Shown: one piece after another, positions 1 to 6,416 of the stretch
Numbering within the stretch: position 1 is the stretch's first letter
Layout of the letters: the number at the start of each line of letters is the position of its first letter
Assembly (NCBI GenBank): GCA_964568045.1
Contig: CAZMOL010000081.1
Location: forward strand, 1 to 6,717
DNA from: CAZDDA01 sp964568045
Lineage (GTDB): Bacteria > Bipolaricaulota > Bipolaricaulia > UBA7950 > UBA9294
Direction: 5' to 3'
Length of the DNA stretch: 6,717 nt
The notes under the pieces: generated by a model
What the model saw: only the letters and a program-made list of their open reading frames with translations
What the model was told of the DNA's origin: nothing
Database searches by the model: none
Position numbers and translations under genes: made by a program

Positions 1-107
1 TACTCGAGAATCATCATGTCGTCTTCGGCAAAGACGGTGTGACGCACGTCGTAGAACGCGGCGCAGGAAGATACGTCGGAAAAACCCGCCGGTGTGTAGC
101 GGAACAT
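1..107 (-). CDS. Unrecognised reading frame after atpD, cut by the window edge
   Basis: An open frame begins with ATG at 107, 16 nt after the atpD stop codon, and runs 35 codons off the left edge. It reads MFRYTPAGFSDVSSCAAFYD at the start and ends AEDDMMILE. The other two minus-strand frames look less protein-like: one gives an Arg-rich peptide and the other contains stops. I do not recognise the family. ATP synthase epsilon (atpC), which normally follows atpD, begins with a beta-sandwich of the type 'hldivTPe..vf.gev..v..pg..G', and nothing like that is visible here. No good Shine-Dalgarno sequence precedes the ATG, so the start is uncertain, or translation may be coupled to atpD. No function is proposed. 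It could be an unrelated operon member, a very divergent epsilon, or a non-coding stretch. Confidence 0.4.
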   Translation of the reverse strand, partial: MFRYTPAGFSDVSSCAAFYDVRHTVFAEDDMMILE

Positions 108-123
108 CCGGCGCTTCAGCAGT

Positions 124-1569
124 TTAGGAAGCAGTCGAAACGGATTCATCCTCCGATTCACGCTCAACTTCGACCTTTTGCGCTTGGTCGAGGACCTCAT
201 CGATTGCGCCGACCATGTAGAACGCCTGTTCCGGGATCTCGTCCAACTCGCCGCTCACGATCATGGAGAATCCCTTGATCGTATCTTCCAGCTTGACATA
301 CGCTCCTGCACGATTGGTGAAGTGCTCGGCCACGTGGAACGGTTGGCTCATGAATCGCTGCACTTTGCGTGCCCGCCGCACGGTCAGCTTGTCTTCCTCG
401 GACAGTTCGTCCATTCCCATGATGGCGATGATGTCGCGTAGATCCTCGTAACGCTGTAGGATCTCCAGTGTGCGCCGAGCGATGCGGTAGTGTTCACCGG
501 AGATGACATGTGGGTCAAGCATCGTGGAGTTGGACTGCAGTGGATCTACTGCCGGATAAATCCCCTTCTCCACGATCTCGCGCGACAGCGTGATCGCCGC
601 GTCGAGGTGCGAGAAGACGGTCGCCGGAGCCGGATCGGTCAGGTCGTCTGCAGGAACGTAGATCGCCTGCACCGAGGTGATCGAACCCTTCTTCGTCGAG
701 GTGATCCGCTCCTGCAGCTCTCCCATCTCCGTGGCGAGAGTCGGTTGATAGCCGACCTCGGAGGGCATGCGGCCGAGCAGCGCCGATACCTCACTTCCGG
801 CCTGGGCAAAGCGGAAGATGTTGTCGATGAACAGCAGGACGTCTTTTCCCTCCTCATCGCGGAAGTATTCGGCCACCGTCACCCCGGTGAGCCCCACACG
901 GAAACGCGCACCGGGCGGCTCGTTCATCTGGCCGTAGACAAGGGCCGTGTTCTTCAACACACCGGTGCGCTTCATCTCCAAGTACAGGTCGTTTCCCTCG
1001 CGGGTTCGCTCCCCCACCCCGGCAAAGACAGAGTAACCGGAGTGTTCGTAGGCGATGGAACGAATCAGCTCCATGATCAGGACGGTTTTTCCTACCCCAG
1101 CGCCGCCGAACAGTCCGATCTTTCCTCCTTTTGGAAACGGTGCGGTGAGGTCGATCACCTTGATCCCGGTTTCAAAGATTTCGGTCTCGATCTCTTGGTC
1201 GATGATCGCGGGGGCACGACGGTGAATCGAGTAGCGCTTCTTGCTTTTTATCGGAGGGAGCTCGTCGATCGGCTCTCCGGTGAGATTGACCATTCGTCCC
1301 AGTGTCTCTGGCCCCACCGGTACGGTAATCGGACCGCCTGTATTGATCACCTCGGTCCCCCGGGAAATGCCGTCGGTCGAATCCAGGGCGATCGCCCGCA
1401 CCACGTCGTCTCCCAGGTGCTGAGCCACTTCCAGAACGAGGTCCTTGTCGTCTTGTCGTTCAATGTGCAGGGCATCGTTCACCCGCGGCAGTTTTCCTCG
1501 TTCAAAACGGGCGTCGATCACCGGCCCTCTGATCTCAGTGATCCTCCCCATTGCGCTCTTGTCTTCCAT
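124..1569 (-). CDS. atpD: F1Fo ATP synthase beta subunit (catalytic)
   Basis: This is the catalytic subunit of the alpha3beta3 head, which makes ATP from ADP and phosphate on the cytoplasmic face of the membrane. At 481 residues it is full length for the family. In order: an N-terminal beta-barrel (about 8-85), the Walker A loop GGAGVGKT (155-162), the GERTREGNDLY motif with the probable catalytic Glu187 and Arg188, NEPPGAR (216-222), Walker B VLLFIDN (244-250, Asp249), the adenine-pocket Tyr338 in GIYPAVDPL, and an intact DELSEED torque lever (387-393). The C-terminus ends in an acidic, Ser-rich tail. ATG at 1569 is chosen because AAGGAG (1577-1582) lies 7 nt upstream; the Met at codon 7 has no such site. 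The gene starts 32 nt after atpG. All catalytic residues are present, so the enzyme should be functional. Confidence 0.98.
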   Translation of the reverse strand: MEDKSAMGRITEIRGPVIDARFERGKLPRVNDALHIERQDDKDLVLEVAQHLGDDVVRAIALDSTDGISRGTEVINTGGPITVPVGPETLGRMVNLTGEPIDELPPIKSKKRYSIHRRAPAIIDQEIETEIFETGIKVIDLTAPFPKGGKIGLFGGAGVGKTVLIMELIRSIAYEHSGYSVFAGVGERTREGNDLYLEMKRTGVLKNTALVYGQMNEPPGARFRVGLTGVTVAEYFRDEEGKDVLLFIDNIFRFAQAGSEVSALLGRMPSEVGYQPTLATEMGELQERITSTKKGSITSVQAIYVPADDLTDPAPATVFSHLDAAITLSREIVEKGIYPAVDPLQSNSTMLDPHVISGEHYRIARRTLEILQRYEDLRDIIAIMGMDELSEEDKLTVRRARKVQRFMSQPFHVAEHFTNRAGAYVKLEDTIKGFSMIVSGELDEIPEQAFYMVGAIDEVLDQAQKVEVERESEDESVSTAS

Positions 1570-1601
1570 CTTGTTGCTCCTTGAGTTTCCTTGCGATTGG
1601 T

Positions 1602-2459
1602 TTATCCGTGTTCTCGAAGCGCCTCCGCTCCGCCCACGATGTCCGCGATCTCGCGTGTGATCGACTGCTGACGCGCCTTGTTGTACGAGCGAGTGAGGAT
1701 CTTCAATAGATCCTCAGCATTGTCGGTGGCATTCTTCATCGCCTGGCGGCGGATCGCATGCTCGCTCGTTTTTGTCTCCAACAGGGCAGAGAACAGCTTG
1801 CCCTCCACAACCATCGGAAGGGCGAAATCGAGCAGTTGTACTGCGTCGGGCTCGACCAGTGTCTCAGTCCCTGTGGGCTCTATTCTGATCGGCAAGAGTT
1901 GCTCGACGATCACCCGCTGGGTCAGGTCGGAGAGAAAATGCATGTAGATCAACACTACCCGACCAACCGTTCCTTCTAAGAAAAGGGAGATGAGATCGGA
2001 TGCCATTTCTCCAGCGAATGTCGGTGTCGGATCCTCGTAGACGCGAACGTAGCTTTTGAGTAGCTCGACCTGCTGGCGCGCGAAGTACGTTCGTGCCTTT
2101 TCGCCGCCGGCAATGACCTTTCCCTTCTTATCTACCTCTGATAGGAGATCATGACCCTTCCTGTTGAGATCTCCTTTAAATCGGCCGCACAGTCCGCGGT
2201 CGGAGTTGAGGACCAGGATCCCAACGTGTGGTGATCCGTTGGCGAGAGTCAGTGGATGGTGTTCTGCGGTTTCGGGCATCTGTACAAGGAGGGCTGCGAG
2301 GAATGACTCAAGCGCCTCCTGATACGGACGCCCCTCGGTGAGGCGGCGCTTCATCCGCGTTACCTTGGTCATGGCAATAGCGTTCATCGCCTTGGTGATT
2401 TGGCGGATGTTCTCGATGTTTCCGATTCGACCCTTGATTGTGCGGACACCGATTGCCAT
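1602..2459 (-). CDS. atpG: F1Fo ATP synthase gamma subunit (central shaft)
   Basis: Gamma is the rotating shaft that couples the c-ring to conformational change in alpha3beta3. The 285 residues match the usual bacterial length. The N-terminal helix starts MAIGVRTIKGRIGNI and continues through QITKAMNAIAMTKV. The Rossmann-like middle domain has NSDRGLCG (85-92). The C-terminal helix has the family signature QAMKNATDNA (239-248) and then SITREIADIVGGAEAL. The regulatory insertion of chloroplast and cyanobacterial gamma subunits is absent. The ATG directly follows the atpA stop codon with no gap. Its Shine-Dalgarno GGAGG (2464-2468) lies inside the last codons of atpA, 4 nt before the start, so translational coupling is likely. 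Confidence 0.97.
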   Translation of the reverse strand: MAIGVRTIKGRIGNIENIRQITKAMNAIAMTKVTRMKRRLTEGRPYQEALESFLAALLVQMPETAEHHPLTLANGSPHVGILVLNSDRGLCGRFKGDLNRKGHDLLSEVDKKGKVIAGGEKARTYFARQQVELLKSYVRVYEDPTPTFAGEMASDLISLFLEGTVGRVVLIYMHFLSDLTQRVIVEQLLPIRIEPTGTETLVEPDAVQLLDFALPMVVEGKLFSALLETKTSEHAIRRQAMKNATDNAEDLLKILTRSYNKARQQSITREIADIVGGAEALREHG

Positions 2460-3800
2460 CTATCCTCCGAAACGCTCCTTGAACTCCCCCACCGCCTTTG
2501 CCAGGTCGGTCCTTATTGAATCGGTGAACTCTTTCTTCTCGTGCAGTTTATTGAAGATCTGCTCATGCTCGGAGTGAAGGAAGCGAATCCACTCCTCGAT
2601 GAAGCGGCGCACCTCTGCCACTTCCACGTCCGCGAGGTGGTTCTCCACGCCCACGTACAGCGCGATGACTTGCTCTTCGACCGGCATCGGCGCGTACTGC
2701 TCCTGCTTCAGGACCTCCATCATCCGGTCTCCGCGTGCGAGCTGGGCCTTCGATTCTTCATCCAGGTCGGCGGAGAACTCGGCAAACGCCTCCAACTCTC
2801 GGTATTGGGAGAGCTCCAGCCGCAGCTGGCCGGCGATCTGCGACATCGCTTTGATCTGCGCCGCTCCTCCTACTCGGGAGACGGAAATGCCGACGTTGAT
2901 CGCCGGACGGAACCCTTGGTTGAACAGATCGGTCTCGAGGTAGATCTGACCGTCTGTGATGGAGATTACGTTTGTCGGAATGTATGAAGTAATGTCTCCG
3001 GCTTTGGTCTCGATGATCGGAAACGCGGTGAGCGACCCGCCACCGTGTTGGTCAGACAGCCGAACGGCACGCTCCAATAGGCGTGAGTGGGTATAGAAAA
3101 TATCCCCGGGGTAGGCCTCTCGGCCGGGCGGACGGCGAAGCAACAGCGAAATCTCTCGATATGCAACGGCGTGTTTGGACAGGTCATCGTAGACGACGAA
3201 CGTGTCTTGACCCTTGTACGTGAAGTATTCGGCCATGGCGCAACCGGCGTACGGTGCGAGATACTGCATTGGGGTGGGATCGTTCGCTTCAGCGGCGACG
3301 ACTGTAGTGTATTCCATCGCACCGTGGCGTTCGAGTGTGTTTACTACACGTGCGATGGTGGAGGTCTTCTGGCCAATGGCCACATAGACGCAGGTAACGT
3401 CCGTCTCTTTTTGGTTGATGATCGCGTCGAGCGCAATCGCTGTCTTTCCGGTACGACGGTCGCCGATGATCAACTCGCGCTGGCCGCGCCCGATTGGCGT
3501 GAGGGCATCGATCGCCTTCAGGCCGGTTTGAAGCGGTGTATTCACAGGCTGGCGCAGGATTACGCCGGGGGCCTTGATCTCCGCCTTGCGTGTCTTGGAG
3601 GATTCGATGGGGCCTTTTCCGTCTCTGGGCCGCCCGAGAGCGTCGACCACGCGGCCGAGGAGATCCTCACCGACCATCGTCTCCAACACACGACCGGTGC
3701 GGCGTACTTCATCTCCCTCCTGGACATGCTCGCTCTCTCCGAACAGGGCAACGCCGACGCTTTCTTCCTCCAGATTGAGAACGAGTCCTTTAACATCGTG
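2460..3800 (-). CDS. atpA: F1Fo ATP synthase alpha subunit, N-terminus lost in assembly gap
   Basis: Alpha is the non-catalytic nucleotide-binding subunit of the F1 head. The visible part is 446 residues and stays open up to the gap, beginning HDVKGLVLNLEEESVGVALF. This corresponds to the end of the N-terminal beta-barrel of other alpha subunits. Aligning the Walker A lysine with that of E. coli alpha, about 56 N-terminal residues are missing. Visible motifs are the Walker A loop GDRRTGKT (visible residues 113-120), FVVYDDLSKHA (Walker B region), LLLRRPPGREAYPGD, and PAINVGISVSRVGG with the catalytic-site arginine finger (visible Arg309). A GTG at 3689 could be mistaken for the start, but the upstream frame is clearly alpha-like, so that call would be wrong. 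The truncation is an assembly artefact, not a biological one. Confidence 0.97.
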   Translation of the reverse strand, partial: HDVKGLVLNLEEESVGVALFGESEHVQEGDEVRRTGRVLETMVGEDLLGRVVDALGRPRDGKGPIESSKTRKAEIKAPGVILRQPVNTPLQTGLKAIDALTPIGRGQRELIIGDRRTGKTAIALDAIINQKETDVTCVYVAIGQKTSTIARVVNTLERHGAMEYTTVVAAEANDPTPMQYLAPYAGCAMAEYFTYKGQDTFVVYDDLSKHAVAYREISLLLRRPPGREAYPGDIFYTHSRLLERAVRLSDQHGGGSLTAFPIIETKAGDITSYIPTNVISITDGQIYLETDLFNQGFRPAINVGISVSRVGGAAQIKAMSQIAGQLRLELSQYRELEAFAEFSADLDEESKAQLARGDRMMEVLKQEQYAPMPVEEQVIALYVGVENHLADVEVAEVRRFIEEWIRFLHSEHEQIFNKLHEKKEFTDSIRTDLAKAVGEFKERFGG

Positions 3801-3900
3801 NNNNNNNNNNNNNNNNNNNNNNNNNNNNNNNNNNNNNNNNNNNNNNNNNNNNNNNNNNNNNNNNNNNNNNNNNNNNNNNNNNNNNNNNNNNNNNNNNNNN
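3801..3900. other. Assembly gap (100 N)
   Basis: Exactly 100 unknown bases, the customary placeholder for a scaffold gap of unknown length. The left flank is in the middle of the alpha N-terminal domain and the right flank is codon 8 of delta. The missing sequence should therefore hold about 170 codons of atpH, the junction, and about 56 codons of atpA. This totals roughly 0.7 kb, far more than 100 nt (inferred from typical subunit lengths). Confidence 0.95.
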
Positions 3901-3924
3901 GCGAGCGATCTCCCGTGATCTCAC
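3901..3924 (-). CDS. atpH: F1Fo ATP synthase delta subunit, first 8 codons only
   Basis: A GTG at 3924 overlaps the atpF stop codon (GTGA, minus strand) and opens a frame reading MRSREIAR up to the gap. The 'IAR' close to the N-terminus fits the usual delta (OSCP) opening of the type 'iArrYA.ALf', and the position between atpF and atpA is where atpH normally lies. Delta joins the top of the F1 head to the b-subunit peripheral stalk. Only eight residues are visible, so the call rests mainly on gene order, with the peptide as support. The overlapping stop and start imply translational coupling to atpF. The rest of the gene lies in the unsequenced gap. Confidence 0.72.
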
Positions 3925-4445
3925 GACTTGACCTTCAGCGCCTCTTCATCGATCTCTGCAATCAGTTCGTCAAGAAGTTTGCGATGGTCCTTCAGCTTCA
4001 CCTCTCTATCGAGAACACGCGAGGCCGCCAATACCGCTATCTCCGCATACGCCCGCCGCAGTTCCTGTTCCATCAGCACACGTTCTTGGCCAATCTGGCT
4101 GCGAGCTTGGGTGAGAATGCGATTTGCCTCCTGCTTGGCGTCTGCCTTTGCCGTGGCAATGATCTCTTCGGCTCGGTGCTTTGCCTCCTCCACGGTGCGG
4201 CGATTCTGCTCGAAGGTTGCCTTGAGGGACTCCTGCCTCTGCACAGCGAGCTGTGCTGCCTTCTCCTCACTGACGCGTGCGGCCTCCATCTGCGCCGCGA
4301 TCTGCTCGCGCCGGCGATCGAGGTACGCCAGCGCCGGCTTGAACAGGATCCGCTTGAGCAGATAGAGAAGAATGGCGAAGTTGATCAGGTTAAAGACGAA
4401 GGTCCAGTTGAGGCTTTTGACGACCTTTCCCCACTCGAGATTCAC
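3921..4445 (-). CDS. atpF: F1Fo ATP synthase b subunit (peripheral stalk)
   Basis: The b subunit dimer is the peripheral stalk that holds the F1 head still against the a subunit. At 174 residues it is typical or slightly long. A single N-terminal membrane helix spans about residues 12-33 (NWTFVFNLINFAILLYLL) and is followed by RILFKPALAYLDRRREQI, the family's usual membrane-exit region. A long charged, Ala/Glu/Arg-rich coiled coil covers about 45-130, and the delta-binding C-terminus includes LAASRVLDREVKL. The start is GTG at 4445: AGGAGG (4450-4455) lies 4 nt upstream and overlaps the atpE stop codon. There are 8 nt between atpE and this gene, and the 3' end overlaps the predicted atpH start. 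I see only one b-type gene in the window, with no b' paralogue. Confidence 0.96.
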   Translation of the reverse strand: MNLEWGKVVKSLNWTFVFNLINFAILLYLLKRILFKPALAYLDRRREQIAAQMEAARVSEEKAAQLAVQRQESLKATFEQNRRTVEEAKHRAEEIIATAKADAKQEANRILTQARSQIGQERVLMEQELRRAYAEIAVLAASRVLDREVKLKDHRKLLDELIAEIDEEALKVKS

Positions 4446-4453
4446 GAGCCCTC

Positions 4454-4726
4454 CTACATGACGAACAGCAGAACGATCGCCACGATCAGGGAGTAGATCC
4501 CTGTGGATTCGGTGATTGCCTGTCCAACAACCATCGTGCGCATCAGCGCGCCTTCCATCTCCGGTTGACGTGCCATCCCATCCAGGGCGTGTGCGGCGAC
4601 GATTCCTTCTCCAATTGCCGATCCGATCGATCCTATCGCCATGACAAATCCGGCCGCAAGATACTTGGCCGCAGTTGCAATGTCAGCTCCAGTGATCGAG
4701 ACTCCGGTCTGTACGTCCTGTAACAT
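4454..4726 (-). CDS. atpE: F1Fo ATP synthase c subunit, Na+-type two-carboxylate rotor
   Basis: The c subunit is a two-helix hairpin that oligomerises into the ion-translocating rotor ring. It is 90 residues when started at ATG 4726. A GTG one codon upstream is possible, but it lies against the Shine-Dalgarno. Helix 1 covers about 17-45, the polar loop is ARQPE (52-56), and helix 2 covers about 60-90. The ion site has Glu73 followed by Ser74, Thr75 and Tyr78 (ITESTGIYSL), the full helix-2 signature of Na+-binding rotors such as Ilyobacter tartaricus. On helix 1, Glu40 (AIGEG) replaces the Gln32 of Ilyobacter. The Glu-Glu spacing is 33, as between residues 32 and 65 of the Fusobacterium nucleatum c-ring, where two carboxylates bind Na+. 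Compared with Ilyobacter, the N-terminus is longer by about 8 residues and the protein ends abruptly at LLFVM. Na+ coupling is inferred from the motif. Confidence 0.96.
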   Translation of the reverse strand: MLQDVQTGVSITGADIATAAKYLAAGFVMAIGSIGSAIGEGIVAAHALDGMARQPEMEGALMRTMVVGQAITESTGIYSLIVAIVLLFVM

Positions 4727-4728
4727 CA

Positions 4729-4736
4729 CACCTCCT
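4729..4736 (-). promoter_or_regulatory. Shine-Dalgarno of atpE
   Basis: AGGAGGTG on the minus strand is a full-length match to the 16S rRNA anti-Shine-Dalgarno. It starts directly next to the atpB stop codon. It favours ATG 4726 (GGAGG core 4 nt away) over the GTG at 4729, which overlaps the site. The strength of the site fits the need to make many more c subunits (often 9-15 per complex) than other subunits. Confidence 0.8.
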
Positions 4737-5432
4737 TTAACTTTCCACCGCTACGTTGATATAGGCAACGGCAAGAATAGCAAACACAAAAGCTTGAATC
4801 GCTCCCACGAACAACCCGAAAAAGGCGTTCAGCGCTGCGGGCAAGACCAACGGGATAAGCCTGGCCGAAATCACCGTAATCAGGATCGCTCCCCCGAAGA
4901 TGTTTCCGAAAAGACGAAACGCGTGCGAGATTGGCTTGGCTATCTCACCGACAATGTTAAGCGGGAGCATGAATGGATAGGGCTCAATGAACCCCTTAAG
5001 ATACTTTCTCCCCCCTTTCAGGCGGACGGCAAATACCTGCGACATGACAAAGACAAGGAGTGCTAGACCGAAGGTCACGTTGAGATCTTGTGTAGGAGAT
5101 TGGAAATAAGGGATGACCGATATCCAGTTGGAGAACAGGACGAACAGGAACAACGTAGAGATGAACGGAAACATCGTCCGTGCGAGCTTCTCCGAGGCGA
5201 AATTCGAGGTCAACTGGCTTCTCAGGGTGTTCATCAACGCATCGAGCGCGGCTTGAACGCGGCTCGGCTTCTCCTCGAGCCGTTGCCTGAGCCCTCGGCG
5301 CAAGAAGAGAGCGAGTGCAACGAGAAGAAGGATCACCACCCAGCTCATGATCATCGCAACCAAGTCAAAGCGGATCGAGAAACTCCCGATCGAGATGTTG
5401 ACAATGAGCTTCTCGCCTAGATGTTCGAGCAT
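4737..5432 (-). CDS. atpB: F1Fo ATP synthase a subunit (ion channel)
   Basis: The a subunit forms the two half-channels next to the c-ring. It is 231 residues, within the normal bacterial range, and strongly hydrophobic with five to six predicted membrane helices (about 22-44, 88-108, 116-137, 155-190, 193-229). The essential arginine is Arg173 in AFRLFGNIFGG, equivalent to Arg210 of E. coli. PTQDLNVTFGLALL (113-126) and IQAFVFAILAVAYI (212-225, with conserved Gln213) are the other family signatures. ATG 5432 lies inside the end of the upstream atpI-like gene (16-nt overlap, different frame). A modest AAGGA sits about 10 nt upstream, so initiation may depend on coupling. The atpE gene follows after 10 nt. 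Ion selectivity is judged from atpE, not from this subunit. Confidence 0.97.
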   Translation of the reverse strand: MLEHLGEKLIVNISIGSFSIRFDLVAMIMSWVVILLLVALALFLRRGLRQRLEEKPSRVQAALDALMNTLRSQLTSNFASEKLARTMFPFISTLFLFVLFSNWISVIPYFQSPTQDLNVTFGLALLVFVMSQVFAVRLKGGRKYLKGFIEPYPFMLPLNIVGEIAKPISHAFRLFGNIFGGAILITVISARLIPLVLPAALNAFFGLFVGAIQAFVFAILAVAYINVAVES

Positions 5433-5812
5433 TGCGTCGGTTTCCTTCTTACGATGTAGGATAGATGCAAGTTAATCTGTCCCAGAACAAGCCCTCCACA
5501 GGCGGAGAACAACGCCGAAAGCCCCATCTGTGCCACAAGTGCCAGTGCTACCGCCAGAAAGACAACCCTCCCAAGACTTGATAGTGCGGCGATCGCCCTT
5601 CCTATGCCCTTGGAGTCTCTTCTAATCAGTGCCCGGCCGGCTTCATACAGAAAGAACGATTTCAGGACGAAAAGGGCCAAGCCGATCGCTAGCCCGCAAG
5701 CAGTCATAGGCTGGCCAACAGCAGCCAGGATTGAGGTGCACACTATGCCGAGCACGAGGAGATTGCGCAGACGAAACAGTCGGACAAACTCACAAGTCAA
5801 CAGGTTTCTCAT
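5417..5812 (-). CDS. atpI: AtpI-like four-helix membrane protein (ATP synthase assembly factor)
   Basis: A 131-residue, strongly hydrophobic protein with four predicted membrane helices (about 17-33, 37-57, 82-97, 98-119). Basic residues at the N-terminus (Arg11, 14, 16), in the central loop (RALIRRDSKGIGR, 60-72) and at the C-terminus (VRRK) predict both ends and the central loop in the cytoplasm. Size, topology and position directly before atpB match the ATP synthase subunit I family, which helps c-ring assembly in several bacteria, including Na+-type enzymes. Sequence signatures in this family are weak, so the call rests mostly on context. ATG 5812 lies 27 nt after the frr stop codon, in the same frame as frr, and has no clear Shine-Dalgarno. 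The 3' end overlaps atpB by 16 nt. An unrelated small membrane protein is the alternative. Confidence 0.75.
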   Translation of the reverse strand: MRNLLTCEFVRLFRLRNLLVLGIVCTSILAAVGQPMTACGLAIGLALFVLKSFFLYEAGRALIRRDSKGIGRAIAALSSLGRVVFLAVALALVAQMGLSALFSACGGLVLGQINLHLSYIVRRKPTQCSNI

Positions 5813-5839
5813 CTTTGTGTGGTAGGATGGCTCATACAG

Positions 5840-6397
5840 CTAGATCGTACGCAGTTGCTTGCTCTTGCCCTCGACCAGGTCGTCCACCTTCTTCGTGTAT
5901 TCGTGGATCGCCTCGTCGTTTTTCTCCCGGTGCCGGTGGTATTCGTCTTCCGAGGTCTCTCCGCCGTCCTTCATCTTTTCCAGCTTTTCGTTTGCATCCC
6001 GACGAATGTTGCGCAAGGCGACTTTTGCTTCTTCGCCCTTTGTCTTGATGATTCGTGTGAGTTCCTGGCGACGCTCCTCGGACAGCTTGGGGATCTTGAT
6101 CCGAATGATCTTGCCATCATTCACAGGATTGAGCCCGAGATCGGCGGTAAGGATTGCCTTCTCGAACGCGGCCATCTGGGTCTTGTCGTAGGGTTGGATT
6201 GCCAGAAGATCCGGATCCGGGGCGACAATGCTCGCCAGCTGTTTGAGAGGTGTTGAAGTTCCGTAGTAATCGACAACCACATCCTCGATCATCGCCGGAC
6301 TGGCGCGACCGGTCTGTACCTTGCGCAGATTGCCCTTCAGCACATCCATGCTTCGATCCATGTGATCGAGCATTTCCTGCCTAACCTGGTCTGGCAT
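5840..6397 (-). CDS. frr: Ribosome recycling factor
   Basis: RRF acts with EF-G to split the post-termination ribosome in the cytoplasm. From ATG 6397 it is 185 residues, exactly the usual length. Domain I is the three-helix bundle (about 1-30 and 105-185). Domain II is the small beta-domain between. Visible signatures are KVQTGRASPAMIEDVVVDYY (26-45), TPLKQLASI, LTADLGLNP, LSEERRQEL, and VALRNIRRDAN (126-136) with conserved Arg132. The ATG is preferred over an upstream GTG (6406) and TTG (6403) because GAGGTG (6404-6409) is 6 nt before it. The usual partner pyrH is not directly upstream and uppS is not downstream. Instead the gene sits between its own promoter and the ATP synthase genes, with which it is probably cotranscribed. 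Confidence 0.97.
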   Translation of the reverse strand: MPDQVRQEMLDHMDRSMDVLKGNLRKVQTGRASPAMIEDVVVDYYGTSTPLKQLASIVAPDPDLLAIQPYDKTQMAAFEKAILTADLGLNPVNDGKIIRIKIPKLSEERRQELTRIIKTKGEEAKVALRNIRRDANEKLEKMKDGGETSEDEYHRHREKNDEAIHEYTKKVDDLVEGKSKQLRTI

Positions 6398-6403
6398 AGG
6401 CAA

Positions 6404-6409
6404 CACCTC
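6404..6409 (-). promoter_or_regulatory. Shine-Dalgarno of frr
   Basis: GAGGTG on the minus strand lies 6 nt before ATG 6397, and this decides the start over the GTG at 6406, which lies within the site itself. It also lies almost at the predicted transcription start, so the 5' leader would be only about 13 nt. Confidence 0.65.
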
Positions 6410-6416
6410 ACGCGGG

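Noticed and set aside
490..1584. Long plus-strand open frame (364 codons) opposite atpD
   Set aside because: It lies fully antisense to a complete, well-conserved beta subunit, has no family resemblance, and is rich in Arg/His/Leu as expected of a mirror frame in GC-rich DNA.
2541..2987. Plus-strand open frame (148 codons) opposite the atpA 3' half
   Set aside because: Antisense shadow of the alpha C-terminal region, with no independent start signal or recognisable product.
3560..3689. GTG at 3689 as the start of a shortened atpA
   Set aside because: The frame continues upstream for 37 more residues with clear alpha-subunit sequence up to the gap, so the gene starts inside the gap.
3087..4496. 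Plus-strand open frame (469 codons) opposite atpA, the gap and atpF
   Set aside because: It reads through the 100 unknown bases and is antisense to alpha and b. It is an artefact of GC-rich coding sequence.
124..5812. Laterally transferred N-ATPase (Na+-type) operon
   Set aside because: N-ATPase operons start with atpD-atpC, carry atpQ/atpR and lack delta. Here the order is the canonical I-B-E-F-(H)-A-G-D with signs of atpH, so only the c-subunit motif is shared.
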